Shown piece by piece: positions 1-8,125 of a stretch of 64,000 bases of DNA. This DNA is from an uncultured Chloroflexota bacterium (GTDB taxonomy: Bacteria > Chloroflexota > Chloroflexia > Thermomicrobiales > UBA6265): assembly GCA_937901745.1 (NCBI GenBank), contig CALGSZ010000032.1, positions 67,934 through 131,933 on the forward strand. Reading direction: 5' to 3'. How positions within the stretch are numbered: the stretch's first letter is position 1; every line of letters starts with the position of its first letter. The position numbers were made by a program, and so were the translations under genes. The notes beneath the pieces were generated by a model. It was given only the letters and a program-made list of their open reading frames with translations, searched no databases and was not told where the DNA came from.

Positions 1-1369
1 TGCCCGCCGTCCGCCAGGCGGAGCGGGTGGCCTCGGGCGATCGTGGGAAATAGCCTCGCTTGACGAGCTCGTCGTAGAGCAGCTCTTTGATGCGCGGCGT
101 CGCCGAGGTGAAACGCGCTTTGACCTCGATGAGCTTGACGGTCTTCCCCTCTTCCAGCGTGCCGGGGAAGATCGCCTTCAGCAATTCAGCTTCGAACGGC
201 GCGAGCGTCGCGTTCGGCTGGACCACGGTGATTTCGAAATCGCGGCTGCCACGTCTCCCTTGCGTCTCATTCATCCGGATGACGCCGCGATGCGCGAGAT
301 CGACGACCGTCGCAAGGACGTCATGCTCGTTCGCCACCTCGTCAACGAGCGCGCCGGCAACGCCAGGCGGCAAGTCGTCCGGCGGAGCGGGCAGGAACTC
401 GGCGACGGCTCCGACATGGGGATCGCGGCCACGGGTATACCACAGGCCATACAAGCCGACTCCGCCCCCGGCAAGAACCAGGAGCCCGATGCCGAGGAAG
501 ATGGCGTTCAGAAGGTTGCGCCGGTCGGCGGCCTCTTCTTCTCGGCGGCGCTCGTCATCATCCCGCTGCTGCCAGCTCGGCGGCTGCGCGTCCGCGATCG
601 GCGGGACTTGCAAGCGAACGAGGAATTCGTCCCCTTCGTCGAGGTTCGAGCGCTCCCAGCGCCAAGTCTGACCGTCGGTCGTGTGCTCCTCGGGAGGCTC
701 CTCGCCCGACTCGCCGACCCGCAGCTGCGGCGCGTCCAGGTCCACCGGCCGCGGCAGGACGATAGTGACCGATGCTTCCCGCACGGGAGCGACGTCGGTC
801 ACCTCCTCGCTGATCGCTGTCCACCAGATCTGCTGATTCGATTGCTCCGGATCGTCGTAGGTGTAGACGCGCAACGCCCCGTAGACATCGTAGGAAAGCT
901 GGAAGATGCGGGTTTCGTTTCTCGCGCTCTCGAATGCCCACTCAATGAGAAGCTCAGACGAGCTTTCCTCGACAGTGAAGGTGCCCGGATCCTCATCCCA
1001 CCCGTTCCGGGCAACCAGCCGGTAATTGATCGTCCCGTCGGGCGAGAACTCCTGGATGCGGATCGACTCGATCGGGATGTCGTCAATGCGCGCGAGTGGA
1101 ATGGTCGCGAAGCCGACGGAGAATGGCCCACCCCGGAATTCGATCTCCTGCCGCTCGACCACGTGGTAGGAGCCGTCTTCGCGCACCTCGAGCGTGACAT
1201 CGTACCGGCCCCAAACGACCGACCGGTCTCCCTGCGCTCCGGCTGGCTCGCCGCCGGCCACCAACGCGAAGCTGGCGACGAGGACCGCGATGGCGAGCAC
1301 GGCAATGAGCCGAATCGTTCGCGGCGCAAAGTTGAGAGGGGTAAAGGTCTCGATCCGAGGTGAGCGCAT
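1..1369 (-). CDS. DUF2207 (YciQ-like) membrane protein, C-terminus cut by window edge
   Basis: Reading the minus strand from the ATG at 1369 gives an uninterrupted frame to base 1 (456 codons) with no stop, so the gene continues beyond the window. Residues about 18-46 form a signal peptide/TM ending near a GAQ cleavage-like site. Residues about 50-255 are a beta-rich extracellular part with the DUF2207 pattern (YDVTLEVREDGSYHVVERQEIEF near the start). A TM helix lies near 285-310, followed by a cytosolic region containing GRDPHVG, typical of the family just after the TM. The function of DUF2207 proteins is not known; an envelope role is only an inference. Overlapping plus-strand frames lack protein-like character. 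Confidence 0.85.
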   Translation of the reverse strand, partial: MRSPRIETFTPLNFAPRTIRLIAVLAIAVLVASFALVAGGEPAGAQGDRSVVWGRYDVTLEVREDGSYHVVERQEIEFRGGPFSVGFATIPLARIDDIPIESIRIQEFSPDGTINYRLVARNGWDEDPGTFTVEESSSELLIEWAFESARNETRIFQLSYDVYGALRVYTYDDPEQSNQQIWWTAISEEVTDVAPVREASVTIVLPRPVDLDAPQLRVGESGEEPPEEHTTDGQTWRWERSNLDEGDEFLVRLQVPPIADAQPPSWQQRDDDERRREEEAADRRNLLNAIFLGIGLLVLAGGGVGLYGLWYTRGRDPHVGAVAEFLPAPPDDLPPGVAGALVDEVANEHDVLATVVDLAHRGVIRMNETQGRRGSRDFEITVVQPNATLAPFEAELLKAIFPGTLEEGKTVKLIEVKARFTSATPRIKELLYDELVKRGYFPRSPEATRSAWRTAG

Positions 1370-1565
1370 GGCAATCCAATCAACTGGTCGCGCCGCTCGA
1401 TCGGGGGTTGACTCGCGGCGCATCCTCGCTATCTGCGCATGAAAGGCAACGCCGGATCGCCAAGTAGCCGGCCCGACGCGATCCAGCTTTGTCTGTCTCG
1501 CATTATCCCACGCCGCGCGTCCGGGCCGTCGGGAGCGGAGCGCGACGGTATGCTACGCTTCCAGC

Positions 1566-2033
1566 ATGAACGCGCGTCTGCCCTCGGCAAATGGCCACCC
1601 ACTCACTTTGCAACGAGCGCTCGATGTCCTCACCGAGCACGGATACCGCCTCACCTCACCGCGCCGGACGGTGGTCGAGGCAGTGCTGAGACACAGCCGG
1701 CCCTTCACCGCCGAGCAGCTGGTGGCGGAGCTTCCGGCAATTGGCAGGGCAACAGTCTATCGAACGCTCGAAATCCTGGCGTCCGTTGATCTTCTGACGC
1801 GTTTGCTGCAACCCGACGGACATCCGGCGTACGTCGTCGGGCAGCCCGGGCACCGGCATCATCTCGTCTGCTCCGCGTGCGGCGTCGTCGTTGCCTTCAC
1901 CCGCTGCCCGGTCGAGGACCTGGTGCGGGAGCTTACGCGCGACACCGAATTCGCGATCCACGGTCACCATCTCGAAGTCTTCGGACTCTGCCCGACCTGC
2001 CAGAGCACGACACATCTCACCCCGCCTAATTGA
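1566..2033 (+). CDS. Fur-family metalloregulator (probably Zur)
   Basis: The 155-residue product is the usual Fur-family length. The N-terminal winged helix runs from about residue 15 to 90, with the typical TSPRRTVVEAVL helix and the recognition segment GRATVYRTLEIL. The C-terminal dimerisation and metal domain has HRHHLVC followed by CSAC and a second CPTC pair, the structural zinc site. It sits directly upstream of a TroA/ZnuA-type metal importer, so zinc (or manganese) responsive repression of that operon is the natural inference. Sequence alone does not separate Zur from Mur or Fur. Upstream starts in other frames are not protein-like. Confidence 0.9.
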   Translation: MNARLPSANGHPLTLQRALDVLTEHGYRLTSPRRTVVEAVLRHSRPFTAEQLVAELPAIGRATVYRTLEILASVDLLTRLLQPDGHPAYVVGQPGHRHHLVCSACGVVVAFTRCPVEDLVRELTRDTEFAIHGHHLEVFGLCPTCQSTTHLTPPN

Positions 2034-2059
2034 CACATTGTCTCAGTAAGTGCTACGAT
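2030..2059 (+). promoter_or_regulatory. Candidate promoter of the metal ABC operon
   Basis: TTGACA at 2030-2035 and TACGAT at 2054-2059 are 18 bases apart and lie just past the Fur-family gene, ahead of the binding-protein gene. The operon could therefore be transcribed separately from its regulator. I could not recognise a convincing Zur box by eye. Confidence 0.45.
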
Positions 2060-2135
2060 CCGGGCCGGTCAGGCGGCTCCGAGCCAGCGTTTGGCGTTCC
2101 GCCAGCGCGAGATCCGCGAGACGAGGGAGAGGATC

Positions 2136-3143
2136 ATGATCGCCGACGCGATGGTGCGACGGCTCACCCGGAGAGACATCATCGCTGCATCCGTTGGGCT
2201 GCTGGCGTGGCGCCTGGCCGCTGGCGGAAACGTAGCTGCTCAGTCGGCGACACCTAGCCCGGAATCATTCCCGCCATTCCCCGAGCTTCCTCCCCTGCCA
2301 GCCGCGACGCCACGAGAGGACAGGCCGCTGGCCGTTGTCACCACCACTGGAATCCTGGCCGATCTCGTCAGCCAGTGCGGCGGCGAGCGCGTGGAAGTCA
2401 ATTCGATCCTGCCGGCGAATGCTGATCCGCACGACTTCGAGCCCGCGCCGGAGGATCTCATCCGCATCGCGGAGGCCGATCTGATTGTCGTTCACGGTTT
2501 GCGGCTCGACGCATGGGCAGAGCCGCTGATCGACAGCGCGGACGCCTCGGCGCCGATCGTTATCGCCACCGATGGTATCGAGACGATCGCTTCCGACGAG
2601 GAGGAGTTCTCGGAGGGCGATCCGCACGTCTGGTTCGATCCGATGCGGACGAAGCAGATGGTCGCCAATATCGCGAGCGGCCTCATCGTCGCCGACGGCG
2701 ATGGGGAAGCGGATTACCAGGCGAGGCAGACGGCCTACGCGGCGCACCTTGATGCCCTCGACGCGGCGATCGCCGAGCGAATTGCGCTCATCCCGGCCGA
2801 GCGGCGAAAGATCGTAACGAATCATGACTCGCTCGCCTACTACGCGGCTCGCTACGGTCTGGAGATCGTCGGGACAATCATTCCCGGCATCGACACTCGG
2901 ACGGAGCCATCCGCGAAAGAGATCGCCGAGCTTATCGACACGGTCGAGCGCGAGGGAGTGCGGGCGATCTTCATCGAAAACACGGCCAGCGCGCGGCTCG
3001 CTGAATCGCTTGCGGAGCAGGCAGGAATTGAGGTCATCGCCTCGCTGTATACCGACAACCTCGGTGAGCCGGGCTCCGGCGCCGAGACGTACATTGGCCT
3101 GATGCAGACGGACACCCGCATCATCGTCGAGGCTCTGCGGTAG
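2136..3143 (+). CDS. Zinc/manganese ABC transporter substrate-binding lipoprotein-like protein
   Basis: Cluster A-I (TroA/ZnuA/PsaA) solute-binding protein that would capture divalent metal outside the membrane. An in-frame ATG exists at 2091, but the ATG at 2136 is preferred because AGGGAGAGG sits 4-5 bases upstream and because it places a Tat-like signal (RRLTRRDIIAA) at the N-terminus. Family metal ligands are visible: PHDFEP, DPHVWFDP, and the C-terminal glutamate/aspartate region around FIENTAS and SLYTDNLGEPG. No long His-rich loop is present between the first two ligand histidines. It is followed 7 bases later by its ATPase gene. Confidence 0.92.
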   Translation: MIADAMVRRLTRRDIIAASVGLLAWRLAAGGNVAAQSATPSPESFPPFPELPPLPAATPREDRPLAVVTTTGILADLVSQCGGERVEVNSILPANADPHDFEPAPEDLIRIAEADLIVVHGLRLDAWAEPLIDSADASAPIVIATDGIETIASDEEEFSEGDPHVWFDPMRTKQMVANIASGLIVADGDGEADYQARQTAYAAHLDALDAAIAERIALIPAERRKIVTNHDSLAYYAARYGLEIVGTIIPGIDTRTEPSAKEIAELIDTVEREGVRAIFIENTASARLAESLAEQAGIEVIASLYTDNLGEPGSGAETYIGLMQTDTRIIVEALR

Positions 3144-3150
3144 ACGCCAT

Positions 3151-3939
3151 ATGGTTGCTGAGCTCGCCGAGCGTCCCGAACGCGGACGATCTCGCCTCGT
3201 CACCGCCAATCTGAGCGTGCACTTCGGCGAGCGCTCGGCGCTGGAGGATGTCTCCGTCTCGTTCGTTTCCGGGGAGACGGTCAGCCTGCTCGGGCCAAAC
3301 GGCGCCGGGAAGAGCACGCTGCTCAAGGCGATCGCCGGCCTGCTGCCCGCATCGCACGGCACGGTCACTTTGGACGGCGTGCCGATCAGGCGACCGAATC
3401 CCGCCGTCGTCTACGTGCCGCAGCGATCGAGCGTGGACTGGTCGTTCCCCGTCAGCGTCCTCGATGTCGTCCTGATGGCGCGGGCGTTCCGCCGCTCGCG
3501 GCTGCTGCCCTTCGGCGACGCCGACCGTGACGCCGCGCTCGCGGCGCTCGATCAGGTTGGCATGCGCCGGTTTGCGCCGTATCAGATCGGCGCCCTTTCT
3601 GGCGGCCAACAGCAGCGCGTCTTCCTGGCAAGAGCGTTGCTGCAGGATGGCGAGGTCTATCTCCTCGATGAGCCGTTCACCGGCGTAGACGTACCGACGC
3701 AGGAGCTGGTCGTCTCCCTATTCGACAGCTTGCGCCGGGCCGGAAAGACGATCGTCTTCGCTACGCACGACTTAGCTCAGGCGGTGAAATCGTCCGATCG
3801 CATCATCCTCCTCAATAGGAGGTTGATCGCGTTCGGTCCGCCACGGGAGGTGATGACCGCCGCTCACCTGCGCGCGACCTATGGCGGCCAGGCGGTGCTG
3901 CCCTTCGACCTGTTGGAGCGAACGGGAGGGCCATCGTGA
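3151..3939 (+). CDS. Metal ABC transporter ATP-binding protein
   Basis: A 262-residue ABC ATPase with Walker A GPNGAGKST (about residue 49), Q-loop VYVPQRSSVDW typical of the Mn/Zn family, signature LSGGQQQR, Walker B VYLLDEPFTGVD and H-loop ATHDL. It would energise uptake by the membrane subunit encoded next; the two genes overlap by four bases, implying translational coupling. Family membership (ZnuC/MntB-like) is secure; the metal specificity is inferred from the Fur-family neighbour. Confidence 0.94.
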   Translation: MVAELAERPERGRSRLVTANLSVHFGERSALEDVSVSFVSGETVSLLGPNGAGKSTLLKAIAGLLPASHGTVTLDGVPIRRPNPAVVYVPQRSSVDWSFPVSVLDVVLMARAFRRSRLLPFGDADRDAALAALDQVGMRRFAPYQIGALSGGQQQRVFLARALLQDGEVYLLDEPFTGVDVPTQELVVSLFDSLRRAGKTIVFATHDLAQAVKSSDRIILLNRRLIAFGPPREVMTAAHLRATYGGQAVLPFDLLERTGGPS

Positions 3940-4892
3940 ACGAGTGGCTGCTCGACCCGCTCCGGCACACGTTCATGCAGCACGCGTTCCTCGCGATCGT
4001 GCTGGTCGGCGTGATCTGCGGCGTTACCGGCACGTTCGTCACGCTGCGGGGCCTGGCGTTCATGGGAGACGCCCTCGCACACGCCATCTTCCCCGGCATC
4101 GTGATCGCCTATCTCCTGGGCGGCAACTTCCTGATCGGCGCGCTGATCGCCGCGATTGTCGTCTCGCTCGGGATCGGGCTAATCAGCCAGAGCAGCCGGC
4201 TCTCCGGCGACACCGCGATCGGCGTCCTCTTTGCCGGTGGCTTCGCGCTCGGCATCGCGCTCATCTCTGCCCAGAGAACCTATGTCAAGGACCTCACCAG
4301 CTTCCTGCTCGGCTCGATCCTCGGCGTTACTCGCGGAGATCTCTACCTCAGCGCCGCCGTCGGCGCGCTCGTCCTCGGCACGCTGGCGTACTTCCGGCGC
4401 GAGTTGACGATCATCGCGTTCGACCGCACCTTCGCCCAGTCGCTCGGACTCAATCTCTGGGCATTCGACCTGCTCTTCCTCGTTTTGCTCTCCCTCGCGA
4501 TCGTCGTCTCGCTGCAGACGGTCGGCAACATCCTGGTACTGGCGATGCTGGTCACGCCGGCGGCGACGGCTCGTCTTCTGACCGATCGCCTCCGGGTGAT
4601 GGTCGCGCTCTCGGCGCTGATCGGCGCCGGCTCGGGCGTGATCGGCCTCTATCTCTCCTATCACCTGGGCATCGCTTCGGGAGCGAGCGTCGTCCTCGTC
4701 GCGACGGCACTGTTCTTGCTCGTCTTTCTGCTGGCGCCGCAATCTGGCCTCATCACCGTCGCCGTCGCCCGCCGCCTGCACTTTCCACATCCCGAGCGAG
4801 ACGCGTTTCCTGAGCCGGAGGCGGAATCAGCGGAGGCCGACCGGACGGGCACGCTCGGCCATCAACCTTCTCCGGCCACCCGCCGCCAGTGA
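3936..4892 (+). CDS. Metal ABC transporter permease (ABC-3 family)
   Basis: A 318-residue polytopic protein with eight or so hydrophobic helices and the ABC-3 family hallmarks: GTFVTLRGLAFMGDALAHAIFPG near the N-terminus and ILGVTRGDLY and LQTVGNILVLAMLVTPAATA further on. It forms the channel for the zinc/manganese importer with the two preceding genes and overlaps the ATPase gene by four bases. The last 40 residues are a charged tail that is longer than usual. It ends the operon; no strong terminator was recognised after it. Confidence 0.93.
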   Translation: MNEWLLDPLRHTFMQHAFLAIVLVGVICGVTGTFVTLRGLAFMGDALAHAIFPGIVIAYLLGGNFLIGALIAAIVVSLGIGLISQSSRLSGDTAIGVLFAGGFALGIALISAQRTYVKDLTSFLLGSILGVTRGDLYLSAAVGALVLGTLAYFRRELTIIAFDRTFAQSLGLNLWAFDLLFLVLLSLAIVVSLQTVGNILVLAMLVTPAATARLLTDRLRVMVALSALIGAGSGVIGLYLSYHLGIASGASVVLVATALFLLVFLLAPQSGLITVAVARRLHFPHPERDAFPEPEAESAEADRTGTLGHQPSPATRRQ

Positions 4893-5212
4893 GCCGAGCT
4901 CGTGTCCGTGGGCATCGCGGAGACGTGATCAACGCAGCGAGATTGGCGTATCACCTCGGCAAGAGCGCTCCCTGACCGCGGCCAAAGCATACGCCTCGGC
5001 GGCTATGCGCTCACCGAGTCCTCTGACCCGGTGAATCGCATGCCGTCTTCTACGAAATTCGCATGGCCCGAAGAGACCGAGTCCACTAGACTATGCATGA
5101 AAACGTAATGCGAGTTTGTTGCAACGCCCGGCGACGCTCGAGACCCGCTCAGCATGGTGTTCCCGGGCCGCGCGGTAGGCAAACGACTGCCGCAGACTGA
5201 GAGTGAGAGATT
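4893..5212. other. Intergenic region upstream of lon
   Basis: About 320 bases with no convincing gene. Open frames here are short and not protein-like. I looked for a CIRCE or HAIR heat-shock element ahead of lon and did not find one. A TAGACT hexamer at 5087-5092 could serve as a -10 element but has no good -35 at the usual distance. Confidence 0.5.
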
Positions 5213-7858
5213 ATGCCGTCAGGCACCCGATCGAGAAAGACGCCGGCCGCCGCTGAACCGCCAGCGGAATTTGCCGGAACAGATGCTGAGACCGGGCAGC
5301 CAGCGGCCAAGCCACGGTCTCGGGCGGCATCCCGCAAGCCGCGCTCCGATCGCTCTCGGTCGGAGCGGACCAAGCGGCGTCCCCTGGCACTCCCCGTTCT
5401 CGTCGTCGACGAGACGGTGCTGCTGCCGCACATGTCGATCCCCTTTCCCATCGAGGACGACGAAGCGGCGCTGGCGGTTGACCGCGCCATGCGGATGCCG
5501 CTGCGACAGATCCTGGTGCTCACCGAGCGCTTGGTCCGCAAGACGCCAGAGGAAGGAAACGGCCCGGTTGACGGCGATTTCCGTGAGCTGACCGCCGATC
5601 TGCTGGCCGACTATGGCATCGGCCGGCGGACGAACGAGGATGCGGACGGCGACCTCGGCGATTGGGTCCCTGACGAAGAACTGCCGACCGAGGAGTGGGA
5701 GCTGTGCAGCGTCGGCGTGATTGCCGAGGTCGGGCAGCGCATATCCCGGCCCGGCGGCCCGACGCACGTCCTCCTGCAGGGCATTGCTCGCGGCATCGTC
5801 GTCGAGATCATCCAGCAGGAGCCGTACCTGGTCGCGCGGGTGAACCGGCACGACGATCCAGTCGTGCGCACTCCTGACGCCGAAGCCGTCATGGCGGCAG
5901 TCCTCGAGCAGGTCGAGAGCTACTTGGGACATCTGCAGAACGTGCCGGAAGAAGTGCTGCAGATGGTCCGCAGCGTGGATGAGCCGGGCGAGCTTGCCGA
6001 TCTGATCGCGTTCTCGCCGGAATTCACGCCGGAGCAGCGGCAGGAGCTGCTGGAGATCCTCGATCCGGTCGAGCGGCTGCGACGCCTCAGCGTCCTCATC
6101 CAGAAGCGCCTGATCATCCTCAACCTGCGGCAGCAGATCGCCAGCGAGGCGCAGGCGGGGATGGATCGGCAGCAGCGCGAGTACTTCCTCCGCGAGCAGA
6201 TGCGTGCCATTCAGAAGGAGCTTGGCGAGGGTAGCCCGGAGGAGACGCTCGCCAACGAGCTTCGCCAGAAGATCGAAGCGGCCGGGATGCCGGAGGAGGT
6301 GAAGCAGAAGGCGCTCGTGCAAGTCGAGCGCCTCGAGCAGCAGCATCCCTTCTCGCCTGAGATCGGCGTCATCCGGACCTATCTGGAGTGGCTGACTGAG
6401 CTCCCCTGGTCGATCGAGACGGAAGACCGCCTCGATCTCGATGAGGCGCAGCGCATCCTCGACGCCGACCACCACGGCTTGGAGAAGGTCAAGGAGCGGA
6501 TCATCGAGTACATCGCGGTCCGCAAGCTGGCCGGGGACCGGCAGCGCTCGCCGATCATCTGCTTCGTCGGCCCGCCGGGCGTCGGCAAGACGAGCCTCGG
6601 CCGCTCCATCGCCCGCGCGATTGGCCGCAACTACGTGCGGATGTCGCTGGGCGGCGTCCGCGACGAGGCGGAGATCCGGGGGCATCGCCGGACGTACGTC
6701 GGCGCCATGCCCGGCCGCGTCATCAAGGCGCTCCGCGACGCGAAGAGCCGCAATCCGGTGATGGTGCTGGACGAGATCGACAAGGTCGGCACCGACGCCT
6801 TCCGCGGCGATCCCGCCTCGGCGCTACTCGAAGTGCTAGACCCGGAGCAGAACTCTTCCTTCTCCGATCACTATCTCGAGGTCCCGTTCGACCTCTCGAA
6901 GGTAATCTTCATTACGACCGCGAACTTGCTCGAGCCCATCCCGCCGGCGCTGCGCGACCGGATGGAGATCATCGAGGTTCCGGGTTACACCGAGGTCGAG
7001 AAACTGGCCATCGCCCGCAACTTCCTGCTGCCCAAGGCGCTCGACTCTCACGGCCTGACCGCCGAGCAATTCACTGTGACCGACGACGCGCTGCGGCGGA
7101 TCATCCGCGAGTACACGGAAGAGTCTGGCGTGCGCAACCTGGAGCGCGAGCTTGGCTCGCTCTGCCGGAAGGCGGCGCGGAAGTTCGCCAGCACGGATGC
7201 CCCGGAGCACATCACCATTGATGCGCCTGACCTCACGTCCTACCTCGGCGTCCCGCGGTATGAGTTCGGCCGCGCGGAGGAGCACGACGAGGTGGGCATG
7301 GCAACGGGAGCCGCCGTCACCAGCGTCGGCGGCGACCTCCTGACGATCGAAGTGCTCCTGATGGAAGGCAAGGGCGACCTGATCCTGACCGGCCACCTTG
7401 GCGAGGTGATGCAGGAATCGGCGCGAGCGGCGATCTCCTACGCGCGCAGCCGAGCGATGGATTACGGGCTGGAGGCGGGCTTCTTCGACCGGCGGAACAT
7501 TCACGTTCACATCCCCGCCGGCGCGATCCCGAAAGATGGTCCCTCCGCCGGCATCACGATCGCGACGGCACTCATCTCGGCGCTCACTGGCAGGAAGGTG
7601 CGCAAGGACGTGGCGATGACCGGCGAGGTCACCCTGCGCGGCAAGGTCTTGCCGGTCGGCGGCCTGCGCGAGAAGACGCTCGCCGCGCACCGTGGCGGCA
7701 TCCGCACCTTCATCATGCCGAAGCGCAACGCGAAGGACCTGTCGGAGCTGCCGGACGTCGTCCGTAACGAGATGGAACTGATCCTCGTCAGCACCCTCGA
7801 CGAGGTGCTGGAAGTCGCCTTGCTCCCGGCCGAGGAGCGCAACCTCCACGTCGCCTAG
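5213..7858 (+). CDS. lon: ATP-dependent Lon protease (LonA type)
   Basis: An 881-residue LonA: a basic, Pro/Ala/Arg-rich N-terminal tail of about 55 residues, a substrate-binding LON N-domain (about 58-330), a coiled region around the YFLREQMRAIQKELGE motif, an AAA+ domain with Walker A GPPGVGKTS near residue 453 and Walker B VMVLDEIDK, and a C-terminal protease domain. The catalytic Ser is in KDGPSAG near residue 778 and the catalytic Lys lies about 43 residues later in the GKVLPVGG segment. An acidic insertion (about 140-165) is longer than in typical Lon. It would degrade misfolded and regulatory proteins in the cytosol. It appears to be a single-gene unit followed by a hairpin. Confidence 0.97.
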   Translation: MPSGTRSRKTPAAAEPPAEFAGTDAETGQPAAKPRSRAASRKPRSDRSRSERTKRRPLALPVLVVDETVLLPHMSIPFPIEDDEAALAVDRAMRMPLRQILVLTERLVRKTPEEGNGPVDGDFRELTADLLADYGIGRRTNEDADGDLGDWVPDEELPTEEWELCSVGVIAEVGQRISRPGGPTHVLLQGIARGIVVEIIQQEPYLVARVNRHDDPVVRTPDAEAVMAAVLEQVESYLGHLQNVPEEVLQMVRSVDEPGELADLIAFSPEFTPEQRQELLEILDPVERLRRLSVLIQKRLIILNLRQQIASEAQAGMDRQQREYFLREQMRAIQKELGEGSPEETLANELRQKIEAAGMPEEVKQKALVQVERLEQQHPFSPEIGVIRTYLEWLTELPWSIETEDRLDLDEAQRILDADHHGLEKVKERIIEYIAVRKLAGDRQRSPIICFVGPPGVGKTSLGRSIARAIGRNYVRMSLGGVRDEAEIRGHRRTYVGAMPGRVIKALRDAKSRNPVMVLDEIDKVGTDAFRGDPASALLEVLDPEQNSSFSDHYLEVPFDLSKVIFITTANLLEPIPPALRDRMEIIEVPGYTEVEKLAIARNFLLPKALDSHGLTAEQFTVTDDALRRIIREYTEESGVRNLERELGSLCRKAARKFASTDAPEHITIDAPDLTSYLGVPRYEFGRAEEHDEVGMATGAAVTSVGGDLLTIEVLLMEGKGDLILTGHLGEVMQESARAAISYARSRAMDYGLEAGFFDRRNIHVHIPAGAIPKDGPSAGITIATALISALTGRKVRKDVAMTGEVTLRGKVLPVGGLREKTLAAHRGGIRTFIMPKRNAKDLSELPDVVRNEMELILVSTLDEVLEVALLPAEERNLHVA

Positions 7859-7895
7859 CGCGACATCTCAGATCACCCGCACACACTTCGCTGGC

Positions 7896-7929
7896 GTCCG
7901 GCTGGCCGCGTCGTAACGGCCGGCCGGAC
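7896..7929 (+). terminator. GC-rich hairpin after lon
   Basis: A 13-base arm GTCCGGCTGGCCG at 7896-7908 pairs (one G-T wobble) with CGGCCGGCCGGAC at 7917-7929 across an 8-base loop. No U-run follows, only a pyrimidine-rich stretch, so termination is plausible rather than certain. Confidence 0.55.
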
Positions 7930-8034
7930 CGGCTCTGCTTTCCCGCATCGCCTCGCATTCACCCGCGCTCGCCGCGCGCCGCCCGCGCCTAAAGTCATTC
8001 GCCGAATCTTCGCCAGCACCACATGTCCGTACGA

Positions 8035-8063
8035 TTGACACGGCTTTCCTCTGTCGTTAGAGT
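8035..8063 (+). promoter_or_regulatory. Promoter of the secreted protein/membrane protein pair
   Basis: TTGACA at 8035-8040 and TAGAGT at 8058-8063 are exactly 17 bases apart, about 60 bases before the ATG at 8126. The same arrangement recurs at several other gene starts in this window. Confidence 0.7.
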
Positions 8064-8125
8064 CGCTGCCAGATATCCCGTTCCGCTCCGCCGAGCGGCA
8101 CAGCCGAACTCAACGAAGGACTCGT

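Noticed and set aside
260..1363. Long plus-strand open frame opposite the DUF2207 gene
   Set aside because: Arg/Pro-rich, no recognisable fold; the minus-strand frame is a clear DUF2207 protein.
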